Below are positions 10,854-25,800 of a DNA stretch of 64,000 nt, piece after piece. Location of the stretch: NCBI RefSeq assembly GCF_026151205.1, contig NC_087077.1:13552983-13616982 (forward strand). The letters are read 5' to 3'. The first letter of the stretch is position 1. Each line of letters opens with the position of its first letter. Both the position numbers and the translations under genes were made by a program. This stretch comes from Bolinopsis microptera. Taxonomy: Eukaryota; Ctenophora; Tentaculata; Lobata; Bolinopsidae. Under the pieces are notes generated by a model that was not told the DNA's origin, made no database searches, and worked only from the letters and a program-made list of their open reading frames with translations.

Positions 10854-13800
10854 GAGAGTCGGGGCAGGAGCCGGAAACACAAACTGTTTGGTGACACTCA
10901 GGATATCACCTCTGATGGTACCTGCTCCAATAGAGGTTTGTCAGATTTCAGTTCAAACATTTTGGTCACCTATGTGAACGACCCGACCCCTTATCTCATT
11001 GTATCTGAGAAGTTGCTTTTCACTTCCTTCTGATCTCCTGATCTCCCTCTAACCCGACCCATTTTCAGCCTGCAACTCTTGGGAGGAATCTGACGATATT
11101 AACTCCTACTTCTGCCACCAACTCTCAACCTTATCAATACCCAGTGAGTTTAGAAGTATTCAGCTGCGGTTTAAAACTCCGCTGACCACAAAACATTATG
11201 TCAGATGGACGATGGTTTCAGTACTGGATGTTTAAAACTAATTAATTTGATCGCGAATATTGGGCAAATGGGCAAGGCATCTGGGGACTTTTCGGTTTCA
11301 CCAACGTTTATCGCTGTTAATTGGAAATACTGGGGAGGGGTCAAAATTCAGTACACATACATTAGACTCGTTTCTCAGTCACTGAGTGCCTGATTAAAAT
11401 GATTAATTCGAGTATGCCTTGCTATTATCACTCATTCTAGGAATATGTTTTAAGACCCAACGTATGTGTACTGACATTTAACCCCCCCCCCCCCTCCCCT
11501 GTAGGTAGGTCACTGATTATTAAATACAGAATACTTTCATTTTATATACCATAATAGGTGTTAGTCATGAGGGTAACTTAACTATATAACATTTTTGCCG
11601 CCGTTTAGATAAACACCCCCTTGCAGTATTTCTGTATTGGACTGAATATTGAATAACTTGCTTCTTAATCTTGTCTTTTTGCACTATGTTCACGAACATG
11701 TTCACTGATCTATATGGTTCAATTAGTCGCCTGGTATTTAGTAATTTAGGTGAGTTCAGAGTTTTGAGTGTCTGGTAAAACCCCGATTTTTATCGGTGTT
11801 TGCGGTAAATCGGGGTGCAGTAAATCGTGGTTTTACTATATAAGGCTACTTTTAAGACAAATAAAGTGATTCAGCAATTTTCACAGTGAATCTTGCCGGG
11901 TTTATAAAAAAGTAAATGTGATAAGGTTCCGGTGTACCCGTTGATACGTAAATTTGTAAAACCTCGCCTGTTTTAATATTCATTTTTTTGAAAGCCAGCT
12001 GAAGAAGGTGACGTAAGTTATCTCCAAAAAATCGAGCGAGAGGTAGAGGCCGTATAGAGTTGACACTTCAAATTAGTGAAGAATAATCTCCAATATTCTT
12101 GACAACCTGACTTTTGTCTCAGAAAGTGCAGAACATCCGCCCAGAAAGAAGCTAAAACGGCGCAAGAACCGTAAAGTAAAGAGAACGCGAGTCAACAGAC
12201 CTACAGTCCACATATCAGAGAGTTCGGACGTAACGCCTACAAGCCCTGGCAGCTCTCAAGTGGTGAGTTCAATATGCGCATGCGCGCAGTCAGTTGCACG
12301 TGCAATAATTGCCAATTATTATAATTCGTTCCACGTGTAATTTTGGGTTGCACGTGGTTAGTTCAATTTGTATTTGGTGAGTAGAAATTGACGTTTTGAT
12401 AATTATTCAAATGGGCTGTTGCAATTGAATTTAGTCAGCTTGAGAAAAAATTACAGGTCACCTGAAATTATGTTGATTAAACTCGGGAACGCTTGTCCTT
12501 AATGACCTAAAATAAACGATATAACGTAGTAGCGGACTTGATTATATAATCGTTCGGCACACTGTTGAGAATGAGATCCCACTGCTGAATTTTAATCCGT
12601 TGTTAAATTGAATCAAGAAAACATTAACACGTGAACTCTCCAGATCAGTGTAGCAAGTGATGACACAGTCCAGGAGGCCATGTCAGTGGGTGACGCTAGT
12701 AGTGATAGCTCTCTCAGTCTCGGTCACATTACCGACCTTGGTAAGTTAATTCCAATATTTTATTGTTATCTTACTATTTCAATATTTCATAATGTTTTGC
12801 ATTTTCTGACAGAGCAAGTTCAACAGTTTTCAGCCAATCATTGCCATGTATGGAGATCAAAAATTTCATTATATATTTTTTGCAATAAGTTAGCTACAAT
12901 TATAGTATGGAATTATATATGGTAGTTCAAAGCTTAGATGGAAGCAGTGAATAACAGGTTAACGCTTTTTTACCTAATCGGTTTAGCAGGACTCACATCG
13001 ATTTTATCCCATCCCAAAACCCAAACACTTAATAACATTAATAAACATGATAAATCTTCTAACAACTATCACTGACAAAGCAATTGATAAAAACGGAGTA
13101 CTGAAGATAAACGATTAACGAATACTATTTTGAAGATAAAAAAGATAGTTGAAATCAAAATTGTTGCATCGATTGATTGGTTACAGGTCATATCATTGAA
13201 AGGCAATATTTGAATTAACCCTGAGTTGTACAGAGCTACTGTTAACCTAAGATGAGAAGTACGTACCGTATCCGGCTTAAAGTACGTACGGTACGAGGTT
13301 TTTTATTAGTACGTACCGTACAACCACTTTAAGGGGGCAGGGGGGGTCTTCATGGAAATTTTCTCAAAATCGACTTTTTAGTTGTTTCTGATAAAGGGGA
13401 GAAATATCTATCAGATGCTTTTGATCCCGTGGAAAAATATCGTTCCTAGCCGAAATTATTGCCGGTCAAAGGTCAGCGCGTGCAGGGTGTGTACTGTGTA
13501 ATTGGATTGCGCGAGCGATTTTTGATCGCGTGCCCTGATAAGCGAGTCTAAAAATCTTTCTTCTCCTACATTGTTTGAGCAATCGCCCTGAAACTTTCAG
13601 GATATGTTCTAGGGATCATTTAGAAGAGATGAGCTGGGCAGAATTTTGAGATAGGCCTTTAAACATTTTTTATTTGATTTTGAAAATCGTGGACCTCGTT
13701 TCTTGATGATTTTTCGAGGTCCACGATTTTCAAAATCGAATAAAATTTTTTTAAAGGCCTATCTCCTTATCTCAGACTTTTCATTCTACAAAAGTATAGA

Positions 13801-16800
13801 ACAGGATTGAGTGCTGCGTTCAACGCCGTGCAAAAAACATCCGAAATCACCCAACTGTAGAAAAACATGAATTTCTTCGTGTAGAAAGGCTCAGGATATT
13901 TAGACTCATAATTTAGTTCAGGCATGAACCACAAAATGTTGTTCAGGAAACAGACTAGAAAGAGAAATGTGAATAATGCCATGGTTACCGCTGCTTGGCG
14001 CTAACAATCCACAGAACTGGTGTTATCTGGTTCATTGCTCCGCAGATGTTAAATGTCCAAATTTGCAATTTTAACCAGTTCATCTCTTTCAGTTTACTAG
14101 GTAATATCGTTATCACGAATATAAAATTATGGCATAAAGTTCCAATCACGACATGATATCATTCAAATTCAGGGTCCTAGTGTTAAACTATTATTAACCT
14201 ATTAAAAGCTGTAGTAATTATTACTTGTAATTATGATATTCCATTTCCAACGGTTATAACGAGTTATTTTGGGCCACAACAAATTGATATTTCACCAGTA
14301 TACGATACTTTAAACAGAACTTTGCGTCATAAACTATGTTTATATTTCTAGTTTACCCCCACTATAATCCTGTTGTCAGTCAGCTGCTGGTGGAGCTGTT
14401 GTAGAGCGATTATCAATGACAGGATGATGGGATCCTACAGTTAATGGATTCTGACGAAATGGAGCTGTTAACGTCATAACATGACTCTGTGACTTATTAA
14501 TGATAATAATGTGGCTACACTAATGTATTCTTACATCAGTTCACATTACAAATCAATAATCAGGAAACCTTACCAAGAAAGAAAAGACCATAAAAAATAA
14601 TCACCCAATTTTTAAACATAATCGTGATGTCTGCTTATTACTAGTTGGACGTTTATTATCTCGTTGCGGTTTATAATTCGCCTTAACTTTATCTAACTTT
14701 CGTATTTCATGTACGTTACTACCTGCGTATTTAATTTCATCTTAAGCAATAAAATTGCCTAGAACCATTTGACCAGATATGATCCATGGATCTCGAATTT
14801 CAGCAATAGCCCATCGGCGTGTGTGGAAATTGCCATTAATATGCCGGGAGGAACGTATAAGACACGGCAACATTTGATAGCAGTATAAGGGTATAAGAGT
14901 ATTTATTAATTGGTTTTGTTTTGTTTTACAGGATCGGGTCCTCCACAAATTAATTCGCCTTCAATTTTGCTTGCTTGATACAAGAGAACGTACTTTAGGA
15001 TGCGAGCAAAATTACGACTTGATTACGACGTGTATGCCTTATTCATCGTCCTCAATAAATGTAATAGATTTATAGTTTTGTAATTAGTTTAAAACTAATT
15101 AAGAAAGCCATTAGAGGGGAGCACTTTTGTCCCGAATTGTACCTCTTTTTTTAACGAGAAATCGTCCGATTTGGCATCAAAATGTACCATATCCCGGCTA
15201 ATTGAACGTTCAGTCAACGCGGAAGAATATTTGGGATACAAAAACCTCCTGGGCGTGTGGGGCAAATTCTACTTTTGTTTTCTTCAAAATTTCAGCGGTG
15301 GTGTGCCGGTCCGGGGCGCCAAATGGTAACGTCAGTCGGTCAGTGGTTATAATGTGAAATTGGGCAGCTCACTCACGTCGCATGTATTGATATCATGATC
15401 CCAAAATATCTTGTTATATTTGTTGGGACTGGTAGTGGTGGTAGAAATTCGTTGCAGTTATTCGAATACAATTTTTATAATGTTAGAAAATTATTTCCCA
15501 AATAAGTGATGCAGGGACATGCAATGATTCTGCATATTGATAAAACGGAATTGAGTAGCTGACAAAAGGGAATATTCTAAATTTCTCACAATTGTAATTT
15601 CGTCACCTCACCACGTGATGTCACCAAGTCATCACCTGTGACGTTGGTGCCAGACAGAGTCAGGTTATATCCAGGTCCTCGGAAATTGGTTATTCCTGAT
15701 CATTTCTCTAACTTTACCCCGCTGTCATAGTGACCTATACGGATCAATATTGATCAATATTCAGTCCTTTAATTCGAATGTTTCACATTGTTTCGGTTTA
15801 TGAGGTTGAGAGCCTCATTAGCACGTACCGTCTTAATAATGTCTCGGTGTACCACAATCTCCCGCTGTATTTATTCTCGAAAATTCTAGCAACCATTTAT
15901 TAGCATCCTGACCTGTGATACAGTTCATACTATCTTCTGTTGTTTAAAAATAGAACCTAAGCAAGTCCCTGTCCCGTTTATTGTAAGAACCCTTTAAATT
16001 TCTGAACTCTTTTTCGCCGACGGTAAGATTTGGCATGGGGAGCTGGAATTTCCACCAAAAGATTTTCCATTCTTGAAGAAGATAATTTCACCGAAGTCAG
16101 CCAAAGTTTCATAGATAGTGCATATTGAGTTTGAATACTTATTTTATCTGAAGACTGAACAAGAGATTAGCATCACTATCGTTTTTAGAAATCATACAAA
16201 TAAAATCAACAAAAATCGGACAATATAAAATGAATATTTCTGTGGGTGGTCTTCCTAAATTGAATTAAGTCTAATCGTTTATCAGGACTGGTGCAGTCAC
16301 GAACCTGGGGGAATTGGACTTTGCTAACCTTATTGTATTTGTTTTAATTTTTTAAGAGTGCTAAGGAATTTATGGGGGAGATGATACTTTAAAATACGTT
16401 AGGAGACTGTTGACATAAATTAGTTCACGCCATTTTTTGAAGTTATGTTTCAGCAGTTTGAGTAAACATGTACACTTACTAGTTTTGTACCAAAGTATCC
16501 TGTCTTATTAATATGAGCTTTAAAAACTGGATGATCATCACCGTCCACCCTTTTAAACCCACGTGCACACTTGGACACGTGCCATTCCCATAATTTAAAG
16601 CGTGAGTCACAAATATAAGATACATTAAATTTTAAATTTGTGAGCCAACCCTCAACTCTGTGTCGTTAAGTGCACTCAAGGAATGTCTAGCCAACATGCA
16701 ATTTGGACGTTAAAACAAGTGGAACAACTTCTACTGAATTGAGGACTATTGCCAAATGTAATTATACTAATTGTCGTCAACGGAGTCAGTCATGGCTTGA

Positions 16801-19800
16801 GACCTACCATTCAGCTGTAAGTCGTTCAAGCCTAGCTGAGTGGAACGTTTTTACATTAATCGTTAGAATAGTTCAAAGTGTTAACAGTACCTGTTGGGGT
16901 TTCCATTTTGTAAAGTTTCCTCATACACAGCTCTAACAGTGTGTTATTGCTGGTCGAGATAATGGGCAATTGTTCAATAGTGGTGTTGTCGTTCTCGTTT
17001 TAGTAAGATTCTTACCGGTTTAAGCTTTAGGTTTTAGGAACTTCTCTGATATCTTTTGTCTCGATGTTATCTTTCGCGGTTTTGTATTTTAGATGTTATA
17101 TTTATGCTGTTGGAGCGGTTAACGAACGAATATCTATAGGTTTGAATTGAACTAAACAGATTATGTTTAATCATATAATGTTAGGTTGTTATTTTCATTT
17201 TTAATTATTTTACGAGTCTGACTTCTGTTTTAGCAATTTTGTGTTTGTCGGACTTTTATTTCACGACTCAGAGCTAAATACTTTTTCAAAATTAGGTAAA
17301 TTAACGGAACAACTTCAGACGAGCCTTCACGATGACACAGCTACCTCCCTCTACTCCTGATGTAGACGAGTTCTTGTCAGAAGAGCAGTTCAGAATATAC
17401 GACACCCTTCTAGCAGTCATTCTTACACTATGTACTCTAGTCGGTCTCCCAGGTAACATTGTCTCCCTGCTCTACTTCTACTCCGCAAAACAAGAAAACT
17501 TTTCCAATCTGATCTACTCGTTGGTGAGCAGTATTGATATCTGTATTTGTGTCGTACAAATACCAGTCATGATAGCTCTTTTTAACACCAGAAGACCAGG
17601 AGTCTTTGCCGAACCTACATTTTGTAAAGCCTGGAATGCTGCTTTCTTCTACCTTCAACAGATGTCAATGTTCCTGGTGCTGTTGATGAGTGTTTCACGG
17701 TCCATCAAAGTGATCTTTCTTCAATACCAGATCAGAAGAAGATACCTGGTCGTCTCTTTTCTTCTTTACAGTTGTATCATCGCTATTAGATTCACGATGG
17801 TGTGGATCTTTGGGAGAGAAGATCAAACCATGTTCGTGTATAGACATGAGGATGTTCAATGCTTCTATGATCTCAAAACGGAACCTTTTTCATACATTGA
17901 CCAACTGATCTTCGCCCTGTGTGTTGGCATCCCTCCAATAGTTACCACCATCAGTTTCATAATATTCATTGTTGTGTTATGCCAAAAGAGCAAAGTTTCA
18001 CAGATGAACAAAACGAGGCGACAAGCTGCAGTGACCATGGGAATGTTCACCATTCTCTTTCTGGCCTGCAACCTCCCCTGTCTTGTGAATAATACTTTGT
18101 GGTTCGTTACCAAACTATATCGTGGAAACTTCTATGGAAGCACCTTCATGTTTTACTACAGTTGGGTGATTTCTGAGGTGTTTTGTACGGTGTTGAACGC
18201 AGCACTCAACCCTGTTCTGTATTTTTGTAGAATGAAAAGTATGAGAGATTGGGTTCAATCTCAGATCATGAGGACTGCTCACGAGTATGGTATATTTTTA
18301 TCAGCACGAGTAGCTGCCATTGATACGTTAAACTAACTAGCAGGAACCCGTGATTCTCTAAAGTGGTGTCAAGAGACATTAAATATTATTTATTTAATTT
18401 GTGATTTTGACACCACCTGGGCCATTTTCGGGACCTAAATTATTTATTCCTTGGCCGATTTTTTATTTTTTATACTGACCAAAAAGCCATAAAAGCATTC
18501 TACCCAGCCAAAAAAGTTTCAAAATTATATTTCTCACGGTTTTCGCGGAAAGTCTTGTTAAAATGGAAGTCGTGGACCATTTATATATAATATATATTGT
18601 CGTGGACCATTTATATATAATATATATAAAATGGTATACATAAAATGGTATATATACAGTGAAAAAGAGGGAGTGTCACGCCACGCCCACTGTAATTGGG
18701 CGTGGCTTACGAAACTTTCAGGAAATCTAAGTTTGACCCATATCTATAATCTCTGAAATTTTGGTGCAATTTGGAGACGAATTACGTGAGTTATTAAGAG
18801 GTTGCGTGTGGGTAGTCACTTATGGGCCACCCTGTATATATAAGCAAGAGGCTTGCATATGAACATATTGAAATGGGTGCAGAGTTGAGCCTGTACGGAA
18901 CCTAATAGTTTCAGTTCCTTGTTTAACTTGCCTTACAGCAAGGACATTCACTACTTTAGCCCGGCGAGGCACATAGCTCACTCCACAACTCCGTGTCAAA
19001 TGTTTCATATATACTAGCCAAGAACACAAGATATATCCTTGTGTGTTTGGGAAGCGCTCATTACCGGTCATTACATCATTACTGATATATCTCTACTATA
19101 TAATTCAGAGAATTATTTCTGTAGAATGTATGTATGTACGACCGCCCACGTGCAAATCAGACGAGAAATAGGAAGTTGCGTAGTAACCATGGTAACGAGG
19201 GTTATTAAGTTGTTATACGCACGTGCACGTGCAAAGATTGTAAAAACGGCATTTTTTATCGGTTTTGGTGATATTACGTTGTGTTTAGTGCGAGAAAATT
19301 TTTAATCGGCTGTATCTTCGGTTGTGTAGGATATTTTTTGACGCGATTTAAATTTACTAAATAAATAGGTACTTATCAGTTACTACAAGATGTAAGTTAC
19401 ACTTACCCTTGACTTCGTTATCAATCGACTTTCATACTTTTTAGGTGCCCAGATTAACCGACTGCAATGCCGCGTAACTATGCAATAGTGGGGCGCGAGC
19501 GAACTGACTGACGCAATTGGCTACAATCTGCATCATTTTGTTTTTATTTCTAGTGTGGCAGAATATTAGTGGTTATATCAGCTAATCCCGATATAACCAC
19601 TGTGCTCAATTTTTCACTAAAGTCAGCGACAGATATCGTATATCATTCAGGTGTCCATTTGATTGCTAAGGCTGAACGGTGTTCATTTGATTGGTAAGAC
19701 TAAGGATGAACGGTGTTCATTTGATTGGTAAGGCTGAGCGATATAGACGATTGCACGGGGTGTTGCGATCCAATTATTTGTGCTCACCACTGCCCACATC

Positions 19801-22800
19801 GTAGGTGAGGTAATAAATGTTCCTTAGCTCACCTAATTAGCATCTCTTCTACAAACCACATTAGCCTTCTGGGACTGAGGATTAACTAAAGAATCGGCCG
19901 CTGATCAGTTATATATTGATATAAATTATCTCTATAATGAACTGTAACAATGACTGACAAAAGATAAAAATTATACCAGGTTAATAGAATGACGCAATGT
20001 TCTAACGGCTCTCCGCGCGGCTATTTTGCTCTCCTATCTTCAGTTCAGATCCATTATTTAATCTTATCAGCACTCCTATGGACTGCACTTCTCTGTGCAA
20101 TATGCCCTCTACTGCTCATAATAAGGGCATTTTGTAGTTTTAGCCTCTCACAATTTGGGCTGCTAATTAATTTTATGCTAGTTAATTTTAATTTTTGGAT
20201 CAAAATTTAAGTTTTAATGGTACTCAGGCTCCTTAAGTTCCATTTCATATATAACGGGATGGTAAGGAAAATAAATAGTAAAAATGTAAAATCTGAAAGG
20301 ATGATCAATTTATAGTTTATACTGCATGTATACTGTATAGCAGTTGGACTGTATAACCACAAACTGGTATATGAGGCAAAACAACTCGTTAGTGACTAGA
20401 ATTTAATATAACTGGAACAACACCACATCCAGTGAGTCAATTGCAATCTTCCGCAACGGACTACTCAGTACTCGTAAGTCGTGGACTACGGACTACTCAG
20501 TCCTCGTGAAATAACTTCGATTACTGGGTAGTTAACAGACACACTCGTTAGTTGTTACGGTAGCGGTTCTCGTATTATGTAACCAAGATGTGGACCCTTT
20601 TTATAAACCTCCGCCATCTGTGAGCCTATTGTGTCGAAGTTAACGCCATTGAGAAGTAATTATACACCAACTTAATTATAGTTTATACACTAGCCTATTC
20701 CAAACCCACTCCCTCTAGGTTAGCTTTCATAATATGTTAACGGTGCCTTATTCAATAGCCGGTTGTTAATTTATTTTTGGCTAATCTGACACTCATTTAT
20801 TGCTTTTTAAGGTCTTTAATTCTAATAGTAATGCTCATCACAAACATGGCGTGTTGCTTATATTTTCCGCGTTTATCAGTGTAAAGTTGTAGACTGTAGA
20901 GGTAGAGTATTTCCTAGTTCGTTTAATCGCAATAGATAGCAGTTTGTTGGACTTAATGGTAAACAAAAAAAATGTAAATTGCTGCAGATTACCCTTTTAC
21001 TAGGATCATCATCACCACTTAAACTTCTATTAAAGTATTAACTATACCCTTATTTGTTCCAAAAATAGAATTTAGTTCGCTTTAATCTCGCCTACAAACA
21101 TTTAGCCAAAGCATCTCAGAAGCGCTTTGTTTCCAGCTTGAATCTCTTCATAGGCGGAGATAACCAGACCCCAGATGAACAACATCACTACAGTTGCTAT
21201 GACTACAGTCGCTCCTAACACGTCGCCTGACTTGAAAGAGTTCTTGTCGAGTGAACTATCCAACATATGTGACACCCTTCTAGCACTCCTTCTCACTCTT
21301 TGTACTCTAGTCGGTCTCCCGGGTAACATTGTCTCCCTGCTCTACTTCTACTCCGTAAAACATAAGAACTTTTCAAATCTGATCTACACGATCGTGTGCA
21401 GCATTGATGTCTGTACTTGTGTTGTCCAAATACCAGTCATGGTAGCTCTTTTTAACACCAGAAGACCGGGAGTTTTCGGAGAAACTATATTCTGCAAAGG
21501 ATGGAGTGTGGCTTTCTATTACCTCCAACAGATGTCAATGTTTCTGGTGATGTTGCTGAGTGTTTCACGGTCCATCAAGCTGATCTTCCTCCAATACCAG
21601 ATCAGAAGAAGATATCTGATATTTTCATTCCTTCTCTACTCCGGATTATTCGCTATTCGATTTATAATAGTGTTAATCTTTGAGGAAGACGATAATACTT
21701 TTATGTACAGATTCACGGATATCTACTGCTTATACGATGTTGTAGAAGAGCCTCTTCCGTACATCGACCAGCTGATTCATTCCATCGGTGTGGGTTGTCC
21801 CCCGATTATCACGACCATCAGCTTCACTGCCTTCCTTTTCATGCTGTTCCGGAACGGACAAATCTCAAAAACAAACAAGAAAAAACACCAAGCAGCAGTA
21901 ACCATGGGAATATTCACAATCCTTCATTTGGCCTGCAACCTCCCCTGTTTTCTGAACAACATTCTGTGGTTCATAACTGAACTAGAGTATCCAGAAGACT
22001 ATCCAGAACCTTTCTATGGAAGCAAGTTCATGTTTTACTACAGTTGGCTGATATCAGATGTTGCGAGCATGGTTATAAACGCAACACTCAATCCAGTTCT
22101 GTATTTTTGTAGAATGAAAAGTTTAAGAGACTGGATCAACGCTGTGGTTCATGGCAACAGGCCAACTGAAAGCATAGATTTGTCACCTCAAGTTGTAATC
22201 GCCAATAGTACAGCAAATTAGAGACTGTCACACTTGGAGCAATTTCTCCCCTTATTTCGGCTCGAATGACCAATATAACTGACTACTGACTAGCAGAGAG
22301 CGAGGTACATATCTAGCTTCCATGCTAGATAACGAGGGTGCAGGTACTTAACATCACCAATACCATCGCTGCCTTTATTTCCCGAACGTTAAAATGGAGT
22401 ACACGAGATGTTTCCAGATGATAATACAATTACAAACAAGCATGTCCTTAGCAACAATTTATACAGTAGCTTCAAAATTGATTGATAGTTATCCTATTAT
22501 CTGAAATGTTCAGGTATGTAAACTGTAAAGCTATTCTTGGAATCTCACGATCTTAATCATTTTGAAACACCTTGTACTCCTTTTCTGATTATCTTATTTG
22601 TTTTATTCAATAGATAGCAGCGCTGTATCATACACTAGTTTACATGATTTGTAGAATTTTATTACTGGATAAGTTTCTTGCTGGATTTTATAAAAGTCAA
22701 TTTACTGCTTACTATCTCTCATTGAAACTATAAATTCTCAAAACAATTTCAAAATATCATTTCATGAAAAAATCAATGTTGTCACAATCAAAATTGGGAC

Positions 22801-25800
22801 ATTCTGTAGTATCATTATAAAATAGAGTAAACAAATTCATTTTTAATACAAAACGGTATCCTCAATAGCTGATAGGTTTATTATCTACATTTTTTTTAAC
22901 AATTTGTCCAATATATGGCAATAAATCACTACAAAAACAGAAATGGTTAACAGCTATACCAACAAAAGATAAACAACAGAAGAAATAGAGGCTGACATAA
23001 GGTGTGATAGCCAAGGTAACCGTACTACCAATACTCCAAACTATCATAGTATAAGCGAACAGAATATCTGGCTGGAACCCCTTCATAGTTTTTTTATCCG
23101 TGGAAACTTTGCCGGTTGCCACGGTGACCAGAACACCCAACCAAGTAAGACAACACCCAGTGAGGATCCCCAGAACGTACACCACCCAATCTCCCACCAG
23201 GAGCAGGGGCATTTCACCTGGTGTCAGCTCATGTAGGGAGTTATCCGGGAACACTAAAAACACCAACATCACCCATATCAGCGACACTATAGTCTGGAGG
23301 TATTGTAACATGGTGTAACTGGTCATCCTGGCCATCCAGTCGAACAGCCCAGTGGTTACCATCCTACTGATCCCTATAGCCCCTCCCAGGATGGGTATCA
23401 GGTGTCTGTCGTCGTATGTGTTACTGATACACATGGGCACTATTACCATCAGAGTGGAAACTGCCCCAAGGTGCATGCTACTGATTGTAAGTGCCCGGAT
23501 GCTTGGTTCCGAATGTAGGCTAGAGAACGCTGGTAAAGGGTCTGGGGAAAGTGCTCCTCTGAGTTGTATTCGATAGTTTTCTCGGTGTCAGAATCTGGTA
23601 GGAGTTTTGTTGTGTCTGGCTCAATATCTGATATTAACCTGAGAGTTTGTTAAAGATTATGGCTTCTATCTTGATTCTTAGCAGATAATCTATCAAAATT
23701 GGCTTTTTAAAGCTTCGGCTTTTGAAAATAAGTAATGTAGCGGTGATTCAAGAAATAACATACCTTAAATCAGAGTCCTCGTTCAAAGACGAAAACTGGT
23801 CAGAGCTACTGGGAGAACAGACTGCGACACCACCGAGCAGTGATGCGAGCAAAGTGAACACAGTGCAAACTGTGAAGTAGCGGATTCTGGAGCTGTCTGT
23901 TATCGCAGTGGATTCGTCGAGACAGAGGTAGTTTAGAATGTTACCTAGGGGGAACATCGAGTTTATTAATATTATCTAGATTAATATCATTTAGACCATT
24001 ATATCATCTAGAATTGGCTTGAACAACAGAATCGTGAACAAATGCGAAGTATGACTCTTACGGAGAATCACGACTCTTACCAGCGATTCCGTTGAAGTTA
24101 TATATAAACATGTGGTAGCTCAAGTTTCTTTCAATGTTCCTGTGTTCCGAAGTGATCGTCACAAAGTTTGGGATAACAACCCAAATTATTCCTTCGCCCA
24201 AACCTGGAGTGAAATCATTTAAGGTCAACTGTTGTTTATCGTACTGTTAGGCATTTTTTATGAACTATGAGCGGGAAGTTATCAAACTTTAGTAAAGGAA
24301 GTATTCGAAATTTCGAATATAACTAATATCGAATGTTTCCCATACCTGTTACAATAGAACCGATAAGAACGGCCCACTCAGTGAGAATTATCATACCAAT
24401 GTAAACTGCCATATGGAGAAGTGCAGAGAAAACCATGATTGATCTGTAACCCATGACTGTCCGTAGGGGAGGGGCTATTATACCCCCTACTATCGATACC
24501 AGCGACATTAGACCTGCGTGATGGGAATCTGTCATGCTTTTTTCTTTTCTTAACGAATTTCCCGAAATCGTGTTCAGAATTTATGTTGTTTTCTTCATCG
24601 ATTTAAGCTTTAACAGTTACACTTTTACAAAATGAACATATTGTTATTAACTCACTCATACTAATGTATCCTAGTTTAGAAGTGAGCTGAGTATCGCTGT
24701 CCTGAAGGGCAGTGTTAATGACAGAGCAGGCAGGATTCAGGGCCGCGTAGAGCAACATTAACAACATGCTCACCACGAATATGTTCCATATTTCTACGTT
24801 TATCCTCATCCTGGTATTGGAATGTTACTGTTAGTTATAATATGGTCCGATTATACACCGTGCTTTTAGCTTCGTGACTCTCGATTAAAAACAAACTGTT
24901 TATTATTAATATCTCAATGTGATAACCGCCATTAGTTTATTATAAGAAATTAAGATGAAAACTTCAATTACTCCAACTGAGGCATGCAACGTTTACGACA
25001 ACATGGCATCGAATTAATAGAATGGAAAGGTTGAATAAGTCAACTATCATTATCAATTATCATGACACCTTTTAAAAATTATTAGTTTTTCAATTTTAAC
25101 ACCAGCTCGCTAAATGATGAGCCATATTATCATGAATAGAAGGTAAAAACTGTTGCTTTATTCACCTCGGCGACTTGCTAATTTTATAATGTATAACAAT
25201 TCATACTGGAAAAAAGTAAAGATTGCAACACAACGATTCAGCATACTGAGCGACTCATTAATGATAGTAGCAGTGTATGATTGCATAATTGCATTATATA
25301 AGATCGTAATATCAATTACGTGAGGTCTATTTGACCATGTTCGCTGTTTTTTGTAGCTGATGGAATCTGGAGTCAAAGACCATCCGAGTTCTTTGAGGTA
25401 CTGAGACTTTAACACAATCACACAGCTTTGAGGTGATGTCTTGGAAGTGGTTTATGGTTTCTCGGAGCTTTGGAAGTGGTAATTAAATGTTAAACTGTGC
25501 CCTCGTCACGTGAAAAAAGGAGAGAGGTCACTCAAGCAGTTAACATAGCCCTCTAATTGAAAGGTGGTTCATTAACGTTCTTACTACGTAACTACGGGGC
25601 AAGCTATTGAAGTGGTTATGAAATGTTTGTTTTAAGTTACATTGTTACAGGGTACCTGTTTAAAATACGTCTATCTCTTACAATTAAAGTTGACCAATGA
25701 AGAAGCTCACAATCAGTGCTTTACCAATTTATGGTCGACTACAAAATGATTTTGACGACGATTAACGAGTTAAGAATTCCTCGTTCCGACCTCTTTAGCA

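Noticed and set aside
25158-25421. Minus-strand ORF of 87 residues upstream of the UNC93-like gene
   Set aside because: No recognisable motif, and the UNC93-like protein already has a family-consistent start at 24809.
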